This document shows positions 33,822-43,066 of a stretch of DNA of 46,140 nucleotides, piece by piece. The stretch's first letter is position 1. The number at the start of each line of letters is the position of its first letter. The stretch comes from Methylothermaceae bacteria B42 (GTDB taxonomy: Bacteria; Pseudomonadota; Gammaproteobacteria; Methylococcales; Methylothermaceae). Under the pieces are notes generated by a model. It worked only from the letters and a program-made list of their open reading frames with translations, had not been told where the DNA came from and made no database searches. Location: contig LSNW01000010.1 of the NCBI GenBank assembly GCA_001566965.1, positions 1 to 46,140 on the forward strand. The letters run 5' to 3'. The translations under genes and the position numbers were made by a program.

Positions 33822-36800
33822 TTTCGATTTTTTCCAGTGATTTCACTCAGTCCTTTCCAAATGCCATGCAGCAACGTGCCGGGCAGGCTTCGCCGGACCC
33901 GGGTAATCACAGGGTCGTCCCAGGTGCCATTGATAGCGTATTGGCTTTGGGTCAAGCTGTCCAGTGGCGCATTAAAGGTTTTTTGGGCAATCCCGGCCGC
34001 CTTGCCAATACCGCTGTTTTGACGGTATTTGAAAAGCCCAAGTGTCAGGGGCGTGTTGGGAATTACGGTGACGAATTCGTTGACTTCTTTCTTGCTCAGA
34101 TCGACTTCCCCTGTCACGAAGATTCTTGCCGGGACCGATTCAATCAATAAATTGTCCGTAACAGCGCGGCCATCGGCAAGGGTCATGGCGCCGGTTATAC
34201 GATCATAGGCCAGGCCCGATTGGAAAAGATCACTAAAATCCAGTCTTAGTCTGCGCTGCAACGTGCCCAAATATAAAATGCCCAGCAGGCGGCCAGCGCC
34301 GGGTTCAATATCCAGTAAACGCCCCCGTCCCAATTTGAATTTGACCTTACCATCAAGCGCATTTAATGCGAATTGGTAAGGCGCGCCAGGCCAGCGCAAA
34401 TCAAAGTCGATTTTGGCGGGGGTTTCGGCAATGGGGGTTGTGTGGCCGATTCGTTTTAAAAACTTACCCAGATTTTTACTGCGTAATCGTCCTTTAGTAT
34501 GGGTTTGCTCAGGGATAAGAGACCACCAACCTTCGGCATGGAGCTGATGGGTATCGGCGTCTGCGTGCAGGGTGAAGTCGATTTTTCCTTGTTCAGAAGC
34601 CGCTTCCAGATTCAATGGGCCAAGATCCCGCTTCTCCCACAAAAGGCGGTGAGTATAAAGGTTGAGCCTGGGCAGTTTTTCCAAAGAAAACCGGGATTTG
34701 TCAGATGGCGATGAAGCGGAAAGCGATACCAGCGGCGTAAGGTCGAGAAAATCCAATTGCCCATTCAGCGCGTTTTGTTTGCTGAAGTAAGACCACTTCC
34801 CCTGGGTAAAGGAGGTTCCGACGGTACCTTGCCAAATACCGTTCCGAGAGAGTCCCTGAAAGGCGACTTTTCCCCAATCCCGGTGCCAGTTCCAAAGGTG
34901 GTCGGTTTCCAGGGTAATGGAGAGAAAAGACGCTTGTTTATTGTTAAGCGTCCAGGACCCAAAAAAGCTTTGCCAATCGTCCAATGAAAGCTTCGGCAAA
35001 GAACCTTCGATAGTGAAACCTTTACCCCCATTCTTTGGTGTGGGCGGCGGTTGCCCTATGCCGATCCGGCCACTGACGGGGGTGAGATGTTCATCGAGCA
35101 TCAGATTAGCGTGGATATTGCCATAATCCAGGTTGAGGGGGTGAGGGGTAGCGGCATCGAGCCAACTCGTCAGAAGTAGCAGTCGGGATTGATCCTTCGG
35201 TTTTGCCAGGGGGGCTGGGAGTTTGATTTGCATCCCCTCCAGATTGGAGCGGAAGCCTAGACGCGGCGGGATGGCATCATTGTGGTCGATATCCAGGCTG
35301 GCCGTCACGGCAGTGCTACCTTCGGCTATTTCAGTAATTTTTGGGAAGAATTGTCGGGATAGCCACGGTGAGTCAATACGGGTATCGAACTGGGCGTGGG
35401 TGTTTCTTGCTTGAGTCACTATGGTCAGCTTGGCGGGTTGTCCCGAAAACCTGCCTTTGAGGTAAGATCGCATATCCTTTTCGGTGAAGTTGAGGTTGCC
35501 GGATAATTTTTCCAGCTTTAATGGATAAGGCTTCATTGCCATCCGGGCCTTTTTGATGGTGGCTTTTCCGCTCAGATGAAAGGGGATTGTCTTCTTTAAT
35601 GGGATGGCAAGCGATAGATCCAGATATGCGGAACCCTGGATATCGCACCATTGCAATAACGTATTCACGGGTTCTTGTAGCGGGGACTGCCGCAAGACAT
35701 GAAAGACTTCTTTAGCCTGGTTAGAGGTGGTGCCATGGATGTCGAAGGTGGGGCTGAGACCAATCGCTTGGATTTCCCCCCGTAATCTTCCAATTTTTGC
35801 GCCGGCGAATTGACTCTGGTCGAGTTGGATAACCAAATGGTCGTTGTTAAGCGATAATACTCCGTTGGCGTGGGTGACTGCCGGCCAGTCCCGGAGAAAG
35901 TCAATGGTTAAATTGTGGGTGGTCAATACCGCCTCGTTTATTCCGCTTTTGTCCCGGAATGGAAACCGGGAAAGGTTGCCTCGTATTAGTACTTTACCTC
36001 TGGCATCGCCGCGCAGTGGGGAACGGTTAAACCAGGCAGCCAAGTCGTGTGGAATTTGTTTGGGAAGATAATGCTTGATGGCTTTCATGTGGAGTCTGGA
36101 GATAATAGCCATTCCCTCCACGGTTGGCTTAAAAGGCTGCCGCCTCTCCCAAACAAGGCCAAGTTTCAAAGTGGCATCCAGATCCGGGTTTGCCAGACGC
36201 AGGTGAGGGGAATGAAACCGCCAGCCTGGCTTGTTTTTTTGCCAGGTAATCAAGCCCACCGCCTTGTCGAGGGAAACAGGCTTTCGCAGCAAGGCGGGAA
36301 AAGCAAGGGTGGCTTGATGGGTTTGCAAGTGAAGCTGCCCTTCCTTTAGATTACCGCAGAGGTTGGCGCTGACATTTTTTACCTGTGGCCATGATTGGTT
36401 TGGGCCGATGAAACTGATTTGGCGCAGTTCTCCGCACGCCGCCAAATGATGGGTGGACTTTGGTTGACGGTGCCATTCCAAGGAAAAATTGCGCAGACCG
36501 CCGCTGAGCGTGTAGCCGCGCAGCTGAGCCATATTTGAAAGCCCTGGTGCCGAAAGAATAAGATGCAGTGGGGCTTGAAGCTCATCCAAATCCAGATTTT
36601 TTATAGCTAGTTTGAGGGTATGCGCAGGACTTGAATAGTCCAATGACAGGCTGAGGTGCGTCGCCTTGTGGTTCAATTCAGGATATATGGTGAAATCGGT
36701 CAGTTCCAGAGAATATTGTTGATCAGAGTGCCGCCAGCGGAACCAGGTCTGAATTTTGGCAAGGGTGACTGGTGGATTCCTCCGTCCCACGGCAAGTCCG

Positions 36801-37663
36801 TTAAGTTGAAGCTGACCCTGTAATTGGGAGAGATGACGGGGTTCCCAATCGCCCCATACGCTTAAATTGCCTTCACCCCTTTGGCAGGAAAAATGTTCTA
36901 GAACAGAGGGCAGCCATGGGTACTCATCTTGGGAAATCAAATCTGTTTTACGGATAAATTGTTGGATGGGGTGGAGTTGCAGGGTTTGCAAATCCAGATA
37001 GAAATGGCCGCGCCAGGCGGCTGGATTCGTTAGTTTGCCTTCAAATTCGGTATCCAGGTGAATCTTCCCGGTATTCTGGCCTGGTGGTATTAAGAAAACC
37101 TGCAGTCGGTGATGACGGCCTTGATTATCCAGCCTTAATGAGACGTCACGAAAGGGAATGGATAGTGTATTTTTGCCCGGATTATAAAGAGTGATCTCGC
37201 TATGGAGCAGTTCAAAGCGCCCGTCACCAAAGGTCAAATCGGAATTCCCCTGGGTTTCCCCCAAACCCTTGATACGAAAGTCACCATCCTTTGTTTTTTG
37301 GATTTCCAAACGGGCGCCGAGAATGCGAATGAGCGAGGGTGTGAGTGATCCTGTTAATACGCTGCCCGGCAGGTCAATGGCAACCTGGACTTCATCAAAG
37401 AGGCGGGTTTGCTTGTCCGTTGGGCCAATGGAAATTCCGATCAATCGCAGTTCAGGCGTCCAGCCGTGGAGATGGGCCCGCAGTTTTTGAATTTGAAGCG
37501 GTATCCCCAGTTCCTGGGAAAGTTTCTTTTCCCAATGGTGTCGGGTCCGGTCAATGCTGGGTAGAATCCAAGCTCTTAGCAGGGTGATTGCTAAGGCGAG
37601 CAATACCAGAAAGATGAATAGCGTGAGCCGGGTAAAGCGGAGTGTATGGTGGAAGAGTTGCAC
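33818..37663 (-). CDS. yhdP: YhdP-family AsmA-like lipid-transport protein
   Basis: A 1281-residue protein with one N-terminal membrane anchor (LTLFIFLVLLALAITLLRAW) followed by a very long, beta-rich periplasmic region of the DUF3971/AsmA-2 type. The C-terminal AsmA-like segment includes RGRLLDIEPGAGRLLGILYL and LRLDFSDLFQSGLAYDRITG. YhdP with TamB and YdbH bridges inner and outer membrane for phospholipid transport. Its size is normal. It lies nine bases after rng and overlaps nit, as in the conserved maf-rng-yhdP-nit-tldD run. Confidence 0.93.
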   Translation of the reverse strand: MQLFHHTLRFTRLTLFIFLVLLALAITLLRAWILPSIDRTRHHWEKKLSQELGIPLQIQKLRAHLHGWTPELRLIGISIGPTDKQTRLFDEVQVAIDLPGSVLTGSLTPSLIRILGARLEIQKTKDGDFRIKGLGETQGNSDLTFGDGRFELLHSEITLYNPGKNTLSIPFRDVSLRLDNQGRHHRLQVFLIPPGQNTGKIHLDTEFEGKLTNPAAWRGHFYLDLQTLQLHPIQQFIRKTDLISQDEYPWLPSVLEHFSCQRGEGNLSVWGDWEPRHLSQLQGQLQLNGLAVGRRNPPVTLAKIQTWFRWRHSDQQYSLELTDFTIYPELNHKATHLSLSLDYSSPAHTLKLAIKNLDLDELQAPLHLILSAPGLSNMAQLRGYTLSGGLRNFSLEWHRQPKSTHHLAACGELRQISFIGPNQSWPQVKNVSANLCGNLKEGQLHLQTHQATLAFPALLRKPVSLDKAVGLITWQKNKPGWRFHSPHLRLANPDLDATLKLGLVWERRQPFKPTVEGMAIISRLHMKAIKHYLPKQIPHDLAAWFNRSPLRGDARGKVLIRGNLSRFPFRDKSGINEAVLTTHNLTIDFLRDWPAVTHANGVLSLNNDHLVIQLDQSQFAGAKIGRLRGEIQAIGLSPTFDIHGTTSNQAKEVFHVLRQSPLQEPVNTLLQWCDIQGSAYLDLSLAIPLKKTIPFHLSGKATIKKARMAMKPYPLKLEKLSGNLNFTEKDMRSYLKGRFSGQPAKLTIVTQARNTHAQFDTRIDSPWLSRQFFPKITEIAEGSTAVTASLDIDHNDAIPPRLGFRSNLEGMQIKLPAPLAKPKDQSRLLLLTSWLDAATPHPLNLDYGNIHANLMLDEHLTPVSGRIGIGQPPPTPKNGGKGFTIEGSLPKLSLDDWQSFFGSWTLNNKQASFLSITLETDHLWNWHRDWGKVAFQGLSRNGIWQGTVGTSFTQGKWSYFSKQNALNGQLDFLDLTPLVSLSASSPSDKSRFSLEKLPRLNLYTHRLLWEKRDLGPLNLEAASEQGKIDFTLHADADTHQLHAEGWWSLIPEQTHTKGRLRSKNLGKFLKRIGHTTPIAETPAKIDFDLRWPGAPYQFALNALDGKVKFKLGRGRLLDIEPGAGRLLGILYLGTLQRRLRLDFSDLFQSGLAYDRITGAMTLADGRAVTDNLLIESVPARIFVTGEVDLSKKEVNEFVTVIPNTPLTLGLFKYRQNSGIGKAAGIAQKTFNAPLDSLTQSQYAINGTWDDPVITRVRRSLPGTLLHGIWKGLSEITGKNRK

Positions 37664-37672
37664 AAGGCAAGG

Positions 37673-39127
37673 TCAAAGTAAGACGACGTCGTATTGCTCT
37701 TGATTATATTGTGGTTCCGCCCGGAAGCGGATGCGGATTTTTAAAAACTTTTCCAGTTCCGCCAGGGTAGTGGCTTCTTCATCCAGCAATCTTTCGACAA
37801 CTTCATTGGAGGCCAAGACCAGCAAGGACTGGACTTCATACAGCCGAACCTCGCGGATAATTTCCCGGAATATTTCCAGGCACGTGGTTTCCGCGGTTTT
37901 GAGAACGCCCCGGCCGCCGCAACTGGGACAGGGCTCGCAGAGAATATGTTCCAGGCTTTCCCGGGTGCGCTTGCGGGTCATTTCCACCAGTCCCAAAATG
38001 GAGACTTCGCTGATGGTGTTTTTGGCGTGATCTTTTTCCAGGCTTTTTTCCAGAGCCTTGAGCACTTGCTTGCGGTGCTCCTCGTCCTGCATATCGATGA
38101 AGTCAATGATAATGATGCCGCCCAGATTGCGCAGGCGCAGTTGCCTGGCAATGGTCTGGGCGGCCTCCATGTTGGTCTTGAAGATGGTTTCTTCAAGATT
38201 GCGTCCCCCGACAAACGCCCCGGTATTGACATCGATGGTGGTCATCGCCTCGGTTTGGTCAAACACTAAATGACCGCCGGACTTCAATTGAACTTTGCGC
38301 TGGAGGGCTTTTTGGATTTCATCTTCGATACTGTAAATGTCGAACAAGGGCCGCTCGCCTGTATACAGTTCAATCAAGGGAGCAACTTCCGGGATGAACT
38401 CTTCGGCGAAACGCACCAGGTGATGATAGGCTTCGCGGGAGTCGATACGGATTTTTTCTACCTTGCCCCGGTACAGATCCCGTAGCGCGCGGATTGCCAG
38501 GGGCAGGTCTTCATGCACCAGGCTGCGGATGGGGGCTTCGGTGTAACGTTCCTGAATGGCATTCCAAAGTTTGAGCAGAAACAGCATGTCCGCCCGCAGG
38601 ACGAACTCATCGGCGCCTTCGGCGGCGGTGCGGGCAATGTAGCCGCCGCATTCGTGTTCTTCCCGGAATGCGTCGATGCAGGCTTTGAGGCGTTCCCTTT
38701 CGTTCTCGCATTCGATGCGTTGAGAAATGCCGGAAATCGGGGAAAAAGGCATATATACCTGGTAGCGGGAAGGAACGGAGACTTCCATGGTCAAGCGCGC
38801 TCCCTTGCTCCCGAGAGGATCTTTGCTTACCTGCACCATGATTTCCTGGCCTTCGTGGAGCAGCGCTTCAATGTTCCCGTTTTGTTCGTTTTTTTGGAGA
38901 TTTTGGGTCAGGTCGGAATAATGGAGAAAAGCGGCGCGGTCCAGTCCGATATCCACAAAGGCTGCCTGCATGCCCGGTAGCACCCGGCATACCTGGCCCT
39001 TATAAATATTTCCCACCAGCCCCCGTTTGCAAGTTCTTTCGATGAAAATTTCCTGAAGTATCCCGTTTTCCACCAACGCGACCCGGGTTTCGGGCGGTGT
39101 TACATTAATCAGGATTTCATCGCTCAT
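37673..39127 (-). CDS. rng: Ribonuclease G
   Basis: A 484-residue endonuclease. An N-terminal S1 domain (GLVGNIYKGQVCRVLPGMQA) is followed by the 5'-sensor and DNase I-like catalytic regions (TEAMTTIDVNTGAFVGGRNL, IIIIDFIDMQDEEHR with metal-binding Asp), and the zinc-link Cys pair CEPCPSCGGRG. It lacks the long C-terminal scaffold of RNase E, which separates Rng from Rne. It matures the 5' end of 16S rRNA and degrades some mRNAs. The start overlaps the maf stop (ATGA). Confidence 0.96.
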   Translation of the reverse strand: MSDEILINVTPPETRVALVENGILQEIFIERTCKRGLVGNIYKGQVCRVLPGMQAAFVDIGLDRAAFLHYSDLTQNLQKNEQNGNIEALLHEGQEIMVQVSKDPLGSKGARLTMEVSVPSRYQVYMPFSPISGISQRIECENERERLKACIDAFREEHECGGYIARTAAEGADEFVLRADMLFLLKLWNAIQERYTEAPIRSLVHEDLPLAIRALRDLYRGKVEKIRIDSREAYHHLVRFAEEFIPEVAPLIELYTGERPLFDIYSIEDEIQKALQRKVQLKSGGHLVFDQTEAMTTIDVNTGAFVGGRNLEETIFKTNMEAAQTIARQLRLRNLGGIIIIDFIDMQDEEHRKQVLKALEKSLEKDHAKNTISEVSILGLVEMTRKRTRESLEHILCEPCPSCGGRGVLKTAETTCLEIFREIIREVRLYEVQSLLVLASNEVVERLLDEEATTLAELEKFLKIRIRFRAEPQYNQEQYDVVLL

Positions 39128-39702
39128 AAAAGTTGGATGCCGGCTTGTTGTAGTAAATTTGCGGTTTCAAAAAGCGGCAGCCCCATCACGCCTGAGTAGC
39201 TGCCTTCGATGCGTTTGACAAATATCGCGCCCTTTCCCTGGATAGCATACGCGCCTGCCTTATCGGCAGGTTCTCCGGTTTGCCAGTAGGCTATTATTTC
39301 ATCTTCTGACATAGGCCGGAAGTGTACTTGGCTTTCACTCAATTGGCAGCGTTGTTTTTTATCGGTATCCAGGCATACGGCGCTCAATACCCGATGGGTT
39401 CTCCCGGACAACCTTTGCAGCATGGTGATCGCGTGTTTCCGGTCCCGGGGTTTACCAAGAATCTCGTTGTCCACCACCACAATCGTATCCGCTCCAAGCA
39501 CGGGGATTTGATCGGGATTGTGCGCTTGCCCCGCTTTGGCTTTTTCTCTTGCCAAACGAATCACAAAATCCAGGGGGTCTTCGTTTGGCAATGGGGTTTC
39601 GTCGATATCCGTTACCACAGTTTTAAAAGAGACGCCAATTTGGGCCAAGAGTTCTCGGCGCCTGGGGGAGGCAGAGGCTAATAAGATACTGGGCTTGGTC
39701 AT
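39124..39702 (-). CDS. maf: Maf-family nucleoside triphosphate pyrophosphatase
   Basis: Start at 39702 (MTKPSILLASASPRRRELLA, 192 residues), five bases after rlmH; the longer frame runs into rlmH. Family motifs are LASASPRRRELL (phosphate binding), VLGADTIVVVDNEILGKPRD with the catalytic Asp, and the SGRTHRVLSAVCL segment. The YhdE/Maf group hydrolyses dTTP, UTP and modified pyrimidine nucleotides as a house-cleaning enzyme. Member of the rlmH-maf-rng-yhdP operon. Confidence 0.94.
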   Translation of the reverse strand: MTKPSILLASASPRRRELLAQIGVSFKTVVTDIDETPLPNEDPLDFVIRLAREKAKAGQAHNPDQIPVLGADTIVVVDNEILGKPRDRKHAITMLQRLSGRTHRVLSAVCLDTDKKQRCQLSESQVHFRPMSEDEIIAYWQTGEPADKAGAYAIQGKGAIFVKRIEGSYSGVMGLPLFETANLLQQAGIQLL

Positions 39703-39707
39703 AAGGG

Positions 39708-40175
39708 TTAACGGTGATAGGGATGACCTTGCAGCAAACTCCAGGCGCGGTAAAGCTGTTCCGCGACAATGATGCGAACCAGGGGGTGGGGGAATGTCAT
39801 TTTGGACAGGCTCCACTTATCTTGGGCATGTTGCAGGCAAGCGGGTGCCAACCCCTCCGGCCCGCCAATCAGTAAAGCCAGGTCAAGGCCGCTTTGCAGC
39901 CAGCAGGAAAGCTGTTGGGATAATTGCTCTGTTGTCCATTGGTGACCGTCTTTATCCAGGGCAATGATTCGGCTACGGGGAGGTATGGCTGCCAGCATTT
40001 GCTTGCCTTCCTGTTCAATCAGGCGCTGAGTATCGGTATGTTTGTCCCTTTTTTTTAACGGAATTTCCTTCAGCGCCAGGCGGCATTCTTTGGGCATTCG
40101 CTTGGCGTATTCGAAAAAACCTGCCTGAATCCACTCCGGCATGCGGTTACCCATGGCGATAAGGTGAATGCGCAC
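39708..40175 (-). CDS. rlmH: 23S rRNA pseudouridine-1915 N3-methyltransferase RlmH
   Basis: A 155-residue SPOUT methyltransferase starting with GTG at 40175 (MRIHLIAMGNRMPEWI). Knot motifs LALLIGGPEGL and LSKMTFPHPLVRIIVAEQLY precede the invariant C-terminal HPYHR. It methylates pseudouridine 1915 of helix 69 in 70S ribosomes. Here it opens the maf-rng-yhdP-nit run; the usual upstream partner rsfS is absent, replaced by the mxa region. Confidence 0.96.
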   Translation of the reverse strand: MRIHLIAMGNRMPEWIQAGFFEYAKRMPKECRLALKEIPLKKRDKHTDTQRLIEQEGKQMLAAIPPRSRIIALDKDGHQWTTEQLSQQLSCWLQSGLDLALLIGGPEGLAPACLQHAQDKWSLSKMTFPHPLVRIIVAEQLYRAWSLLQGHPYHR

Positions 40176-40252
40176 GAGATCAGTTCACGCCGGCAGGTGT
40201 TTGTCATTTGCTTTTGAAGCAAGGCAAAGTATTTGCCGCTTATCCAAACCTA

Positions 40253-40591
40253 TCATTGCGGTGGGTAAAGCCGGTAACAGGCATTCAGAATAGATTGCCG
40301 GGCCAACGGTTCCTGGGTTTGGCTGGCGTATTTCTGCAGGCATTGCCCATAGTTTTTCGGCCCGAAAACGGCATTCTTGGTTTTGTAGGCGGATTTGTCA
40401 GGAAATTTTTTTTCGCATCGGGCGATATTTTCCATGGAGCCACCATAGGTCATGGTGCCGGGCATGGAGTCCAGTAAACACTCCCAATAATTATCGGGTC
40501 CGAATAGCGCATCGGTAATTCCTGCCTGAGCATTAGCCCAGGAGCAGACCAGCAATGGAATCAAAATATGGGTGAATGTTCGTATTTTCAT
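40253..40591 (-). CDS. Exported protein with two 46-residue Cys repeats, unknown
   Basis: Start at 40591 (MKIRTFTHILIPLLVCSW, 112 residues) with a signal peptide ending about AQA-G24. The mature part is a tandem duplication with an exact 46-residue period: FGPDNYWECL...C...FP (30-64) and FGPKNYGQCL...C...YP (76-110). Each unit has a Cys pair 21 residues apart (38/59 and 84/105), so one disulphide per repeat is likely. FGPxNYxxCL motifs occur in assorted bacterial proteins of unknown function. It lies 65 bases after mxaL on the same strand and may belong to the mxa operon. Confidence 0.65.
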   Translation of the reverse strand: MKIRTFTHILIPLLVCSWANAQAGITDALFGPDNYWECLLDSMPGTMTYGGSMENIARCEKKFPDKSAYKTKNAVFGPKNYGQCLQKYASQTQEPLARQSILNACYRLYPPQ

Positions 40592-40656
40592 AGTCTTGAA
40601 TGAGTTTGGTGGATAGGACAACCCTCTATTGAGTATGGCCGGGTTATGAAAAACCG

Positions 40657-41532
40657 TCAAACCACAAATGCCGCAATCAGCAACAGGAATGCCACCAGCG
40701 CGGCGTAGGGGCGCAGATCTTTCTTAATCATGGAGGTAACAGAAGGCTCCAATTGCAAGAGATTTTCAGCCAGTTGTTTTGGCGCTTGGAGTCTGTGATA
40801 GTCCATGCCGGTCATCACCGCCAGAGATTTGAGGTGGGTTTCTTCTAAAGAAGAGGTGAGCCATTGATTGGATTGCAATTGCTTGATATGGGGGTGGTAA
40901 CGGGCCGAAATCGCGGTCTCAGGGAGATCGCTTTGTTGCCAAAACCCAAGCATTTGATTGTTTAGATCCAGTTTGGGAATGGGGGAGGGGTGAAGCTTCC
41001 CAACACCGACAATTAATCCTGATGTTTTTCCGGTGGAACTCCGGTAATGCGGTTCTAGAGCAGTCTCTGGCACTTGCTGCCCATCGGTAAAGAAAACCAG
41101 TTGGGCATCCAGTTTTTTGAGCTGACGCAGCCCGCTAAACAAACCGTAAGCAATGTAACTGTCCGCCGCCCAGGCACTGCGCCAGTCGATTTGGGAGAGT
41201 GCATTAACGATGGCGGGCATATGTTGACACACCTCGATGGGGTGTAGCAGTAGTTGGGTATTTTTATGGGTGAATATCCCCAGGCCCACTTGAGAGCCGC
41301 AGGGCAGCGCCAGAATCGCTTGTTTAAGGGCTGTCTTGGCATAGGATAGCCGGTCAGAGGGTAATCCTTCCACATGATAGTCCCGGGTATTCATGCTTTG
41401 GGTGATGTCGAAGACAAATACAAACCGGTTAATTTTCTGTTCCCTTTCCCAAATCGGGTGGAATAGGGTTGTTGCCAGCAGTAATACGGCCAGCGCCCAA
41501 AACCAAAAGCGCCAATTTAAGCTTTGGATCAT
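40657..41532 (-). CDS. mxaL: MxaL-like von Willebrand factor A protein
   Basis: Start at 41532 (MIQSLNWRFWFWALAV, 291 residues), overlapping the mxaK stop in ATGA. An N-terminal membrane helix is followed by a periplasm-facing VWA domain with MIDAS FDITQSMNTRDYH (Asp42) and VFFTDGQQVP, and by a C-terminal helix (YAALVAFLLLIAAFVV). MxaL with MxaC and MxaK is needed to assemble active calcium methanol dehydrogenase. Assignment rests on domain type and the exact gene order R-S-A-C-K-L. Confidence 0.82.
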   Translation of the reverse strand: MIQSLNWRFWFWALAVLLLATTLFHPIWEREQKINRFVFVFDITQSMNTRDYHVEGLPSDRLSYAKTALKQAILALPCGSQVGLGIFTHKNTQLLLHPIEVCQHMPAIVNALSQIDWRSAWAADSYIAYGLFSGLRQLKKLDAQLVFFTDGQQVPETALEPHYRSSTGKTSGLIVGVGKLHPSPIPKLDLNNQMLGFWQQSDLPETAISARYHPHIKQLQSNQWLTSSLEETHLKSLAVMTGMDYHRLQAPKQLAENLLQLEPSVTSMIKKDLRPYAALVAFLLLIAAFVV

Positions 41533-42089
41533 GGCCCCCCCTTGGGAATCCCGGGCATAGTGGCAAAAACACTGGCTTTGGTGCCTTGCCATTTGGAGGC
41601 TTCCCGCTCCCGGGGTGGCAGGGTGATACGCAAGGCATATTCCAGATGGTAACAGGCATCCCGGTTGCTGGGATCAAGGCGAACGGCTTCCCGCAAATAC
41701 TGCCGGGCCAGTCCCAGTAAAGTTTGAACCCGGGAATAAGCCCAAACCCCGGATTGGTTCCAATAGTTGGCCGCTTCGCGCAGATACAGGGAGCCAAGGT
41801 TATAAGCCAAATTTGCCCTGAGTTTTCCCTGGGTTCTGGGCAGGATTTGATTATAGAGTCTCAAGGCTTCCATAGTATTACCTCGGCGGTCGTGCCAATT
41901 GGCCTTCGCGGCAATGAGGATTGGATCGGCCAGGTCTTTAACCGTGATTGAATCAATTTGTGCCAAAGCCTGGTTGAATTGCGCTGTTTCCCATAGTTTG
42001 AACCCTTCCCAAGTCGTGTAAGCCAGCAGTCCCAGGATGACAGCCAGGGTGAGGGTGGAAACGGAAAACAAGAGCTTGATTAAGGCCAT
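41529..42089 (-). CDS. mxaK: MxaK-like TPR membrane protein
   Basis: A 186-residue protein with an N-terminal anchor (LLFSVSTLTLAVILGLLAY) and a TPR-like periplasmic domain (AANYWNQSGVWAYSRVQTLL, LREAVRLDPSNRDACYHLEY). It sits between two VWA proteins, overlapping both, exactly where mxaK lies in methylotroph clusters. The probable role is in calcium insertion or assembly of methanol dehydrogenase. Low sequence conservation of MxaK makes context the main support. Confidence 0.8.
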   Translation of the reverse strand: MALIKLLFSVSTLTLAVILGLLAYTTWEGFKLWETAQFNQALAQIDSITVKDLADPILIAAKANWHDRRGNTMEALRLYNQILPRTQGKLRANLAYNLGSLYLREAANYWNQSGVWAYSRVQTLLGLARQYLREAVRLDPSNRDACYHLEYALRITLPPREREASKWQGTKASVFATMPGIPKGGP

Positions 42090-43066
42090 GATGAGATCTC
42101 CATGGCTTTTAACGCCAGCAATGGAATGCCTAGCAATAACGCAAGCCCATAGCCAAAATTGGACAGATCACGGCGTGGCAGAAGTTCTTCATACTGTAAG
42201 GGTTGATTTTCCAGCCGGTCAATTTCCGCTATTGCCTGGGCCAGGCTTTCAGGATTTTCTGCCTCAAAAGCGCGATAGGGAACACCCAGGGTTTGGAAAT
42301 ATTGATGAAGAAAATACTCTGGTGTTGTTGTCTCCGACACATTTCGCTTTGGCGGTTTCAGAAGGCTGATGCCATTGGGGTTGCGGAGATAAATCCAATA
42401 CAGGCGCACATCCAGGTCCTGAAAATCCTGGCGCAGGCGGTCTTGGGTATCGACATCAATCCGGGCGGCGCCGTCAGAAACCAACAGAATGACCCGGGCG
42501 CCAGTGAGTGGTTGATTGCGGAACTGCTCGAGCGCCATGGCCAGTCCCGGAGCAATATTGGTATTGCCGCTGCCGCGCAGGCCAATGGCCCGAATGGCGG
42601 CTTTAATCGCTTCCCGGTCTTGGGTAAGGGACAAAACATGAGCGGGGGCGGTACTGAAGGAGACCATGGCGAACAAATCTTCTTGTCGGTTGGATACAAA
42701 ATCCAATAACAATTGCCGGGCGGCGGCGCTCTTGGTTTCCTTGGCCGCCCCTCCCATGTAACGGCCGGAAAAATTTTCATTCATGCTGCTGCTGCGGTCG
42801 ATGGTTAAAACGATATGAGCGCCTGTGCCGGTGCGTTGTATCTTTTGTTCGGTAATGAAGGGACCGGCGAGGCCAACGACTATTGCGGTCAATAAAATGA
42901 AAGTGGAGAAACGCCGAAAAAGGTCGAGAGACTTTGACCTGCGATCTTCAGGCAAGCAAGCGGTGGCAGGATAGGCAAACCGCTTTTGCCCACGGCGCCA
43001 AAAGGGAAGCAGGGTGAATGGCAGTAAGGCAAACCAAGCAGGGGCGAGAAAGTCTATCGAGGGCAT
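42080..43066 (-). CDS. mxaC: MxaC-like von Willebrand factor A protein
   Basis: A 328-residue BatA-like protein: N-terminal hydrophobic segments (PAWFALLPFTLLPFW, TFILLTAIVVGLAGPFI), VWA domain with a full MIDAS (DRSSS, Asp90-Ser92-Ser94), VILLVSDGAARID and a C-terminal helix (GLALLLGIPLLALKAM). It overlaps mxaA and mxaK. In methylotrophs MxaC is required for the calcium-containing, active MxaFI methanol dehydrogenase. Confidence 0.85.
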   Translation of the reverse strand: MPSIDFLAPAWFALLPFTLLPFWRRGQKRFAYPATACLPEDRRSKSLDLFRRFSTFILLTAIVVGLAGPFITEQKIQRTGTGAHIVLTIDRSSSMNENFSGRYMGGAAKETKSAAARQLLLDFVSNRQEDLFAMVSFSTAPAHVLSLTQDREAIKAAIRAIGLRGSGNTNIAPGLAMALEQFRNQPLTGARVILLVSDGAARIDVDTQDRLRQDFQDLDVRLYWIYLRNPNGISLLKPPKRNVSETTTPEYFLHQYFQTLGVPYRAFEAENPESLAQAIAEIDRLENQPLQYEELLPRRDLSNFGYGLALLLGIPLLALKAMEISSWP

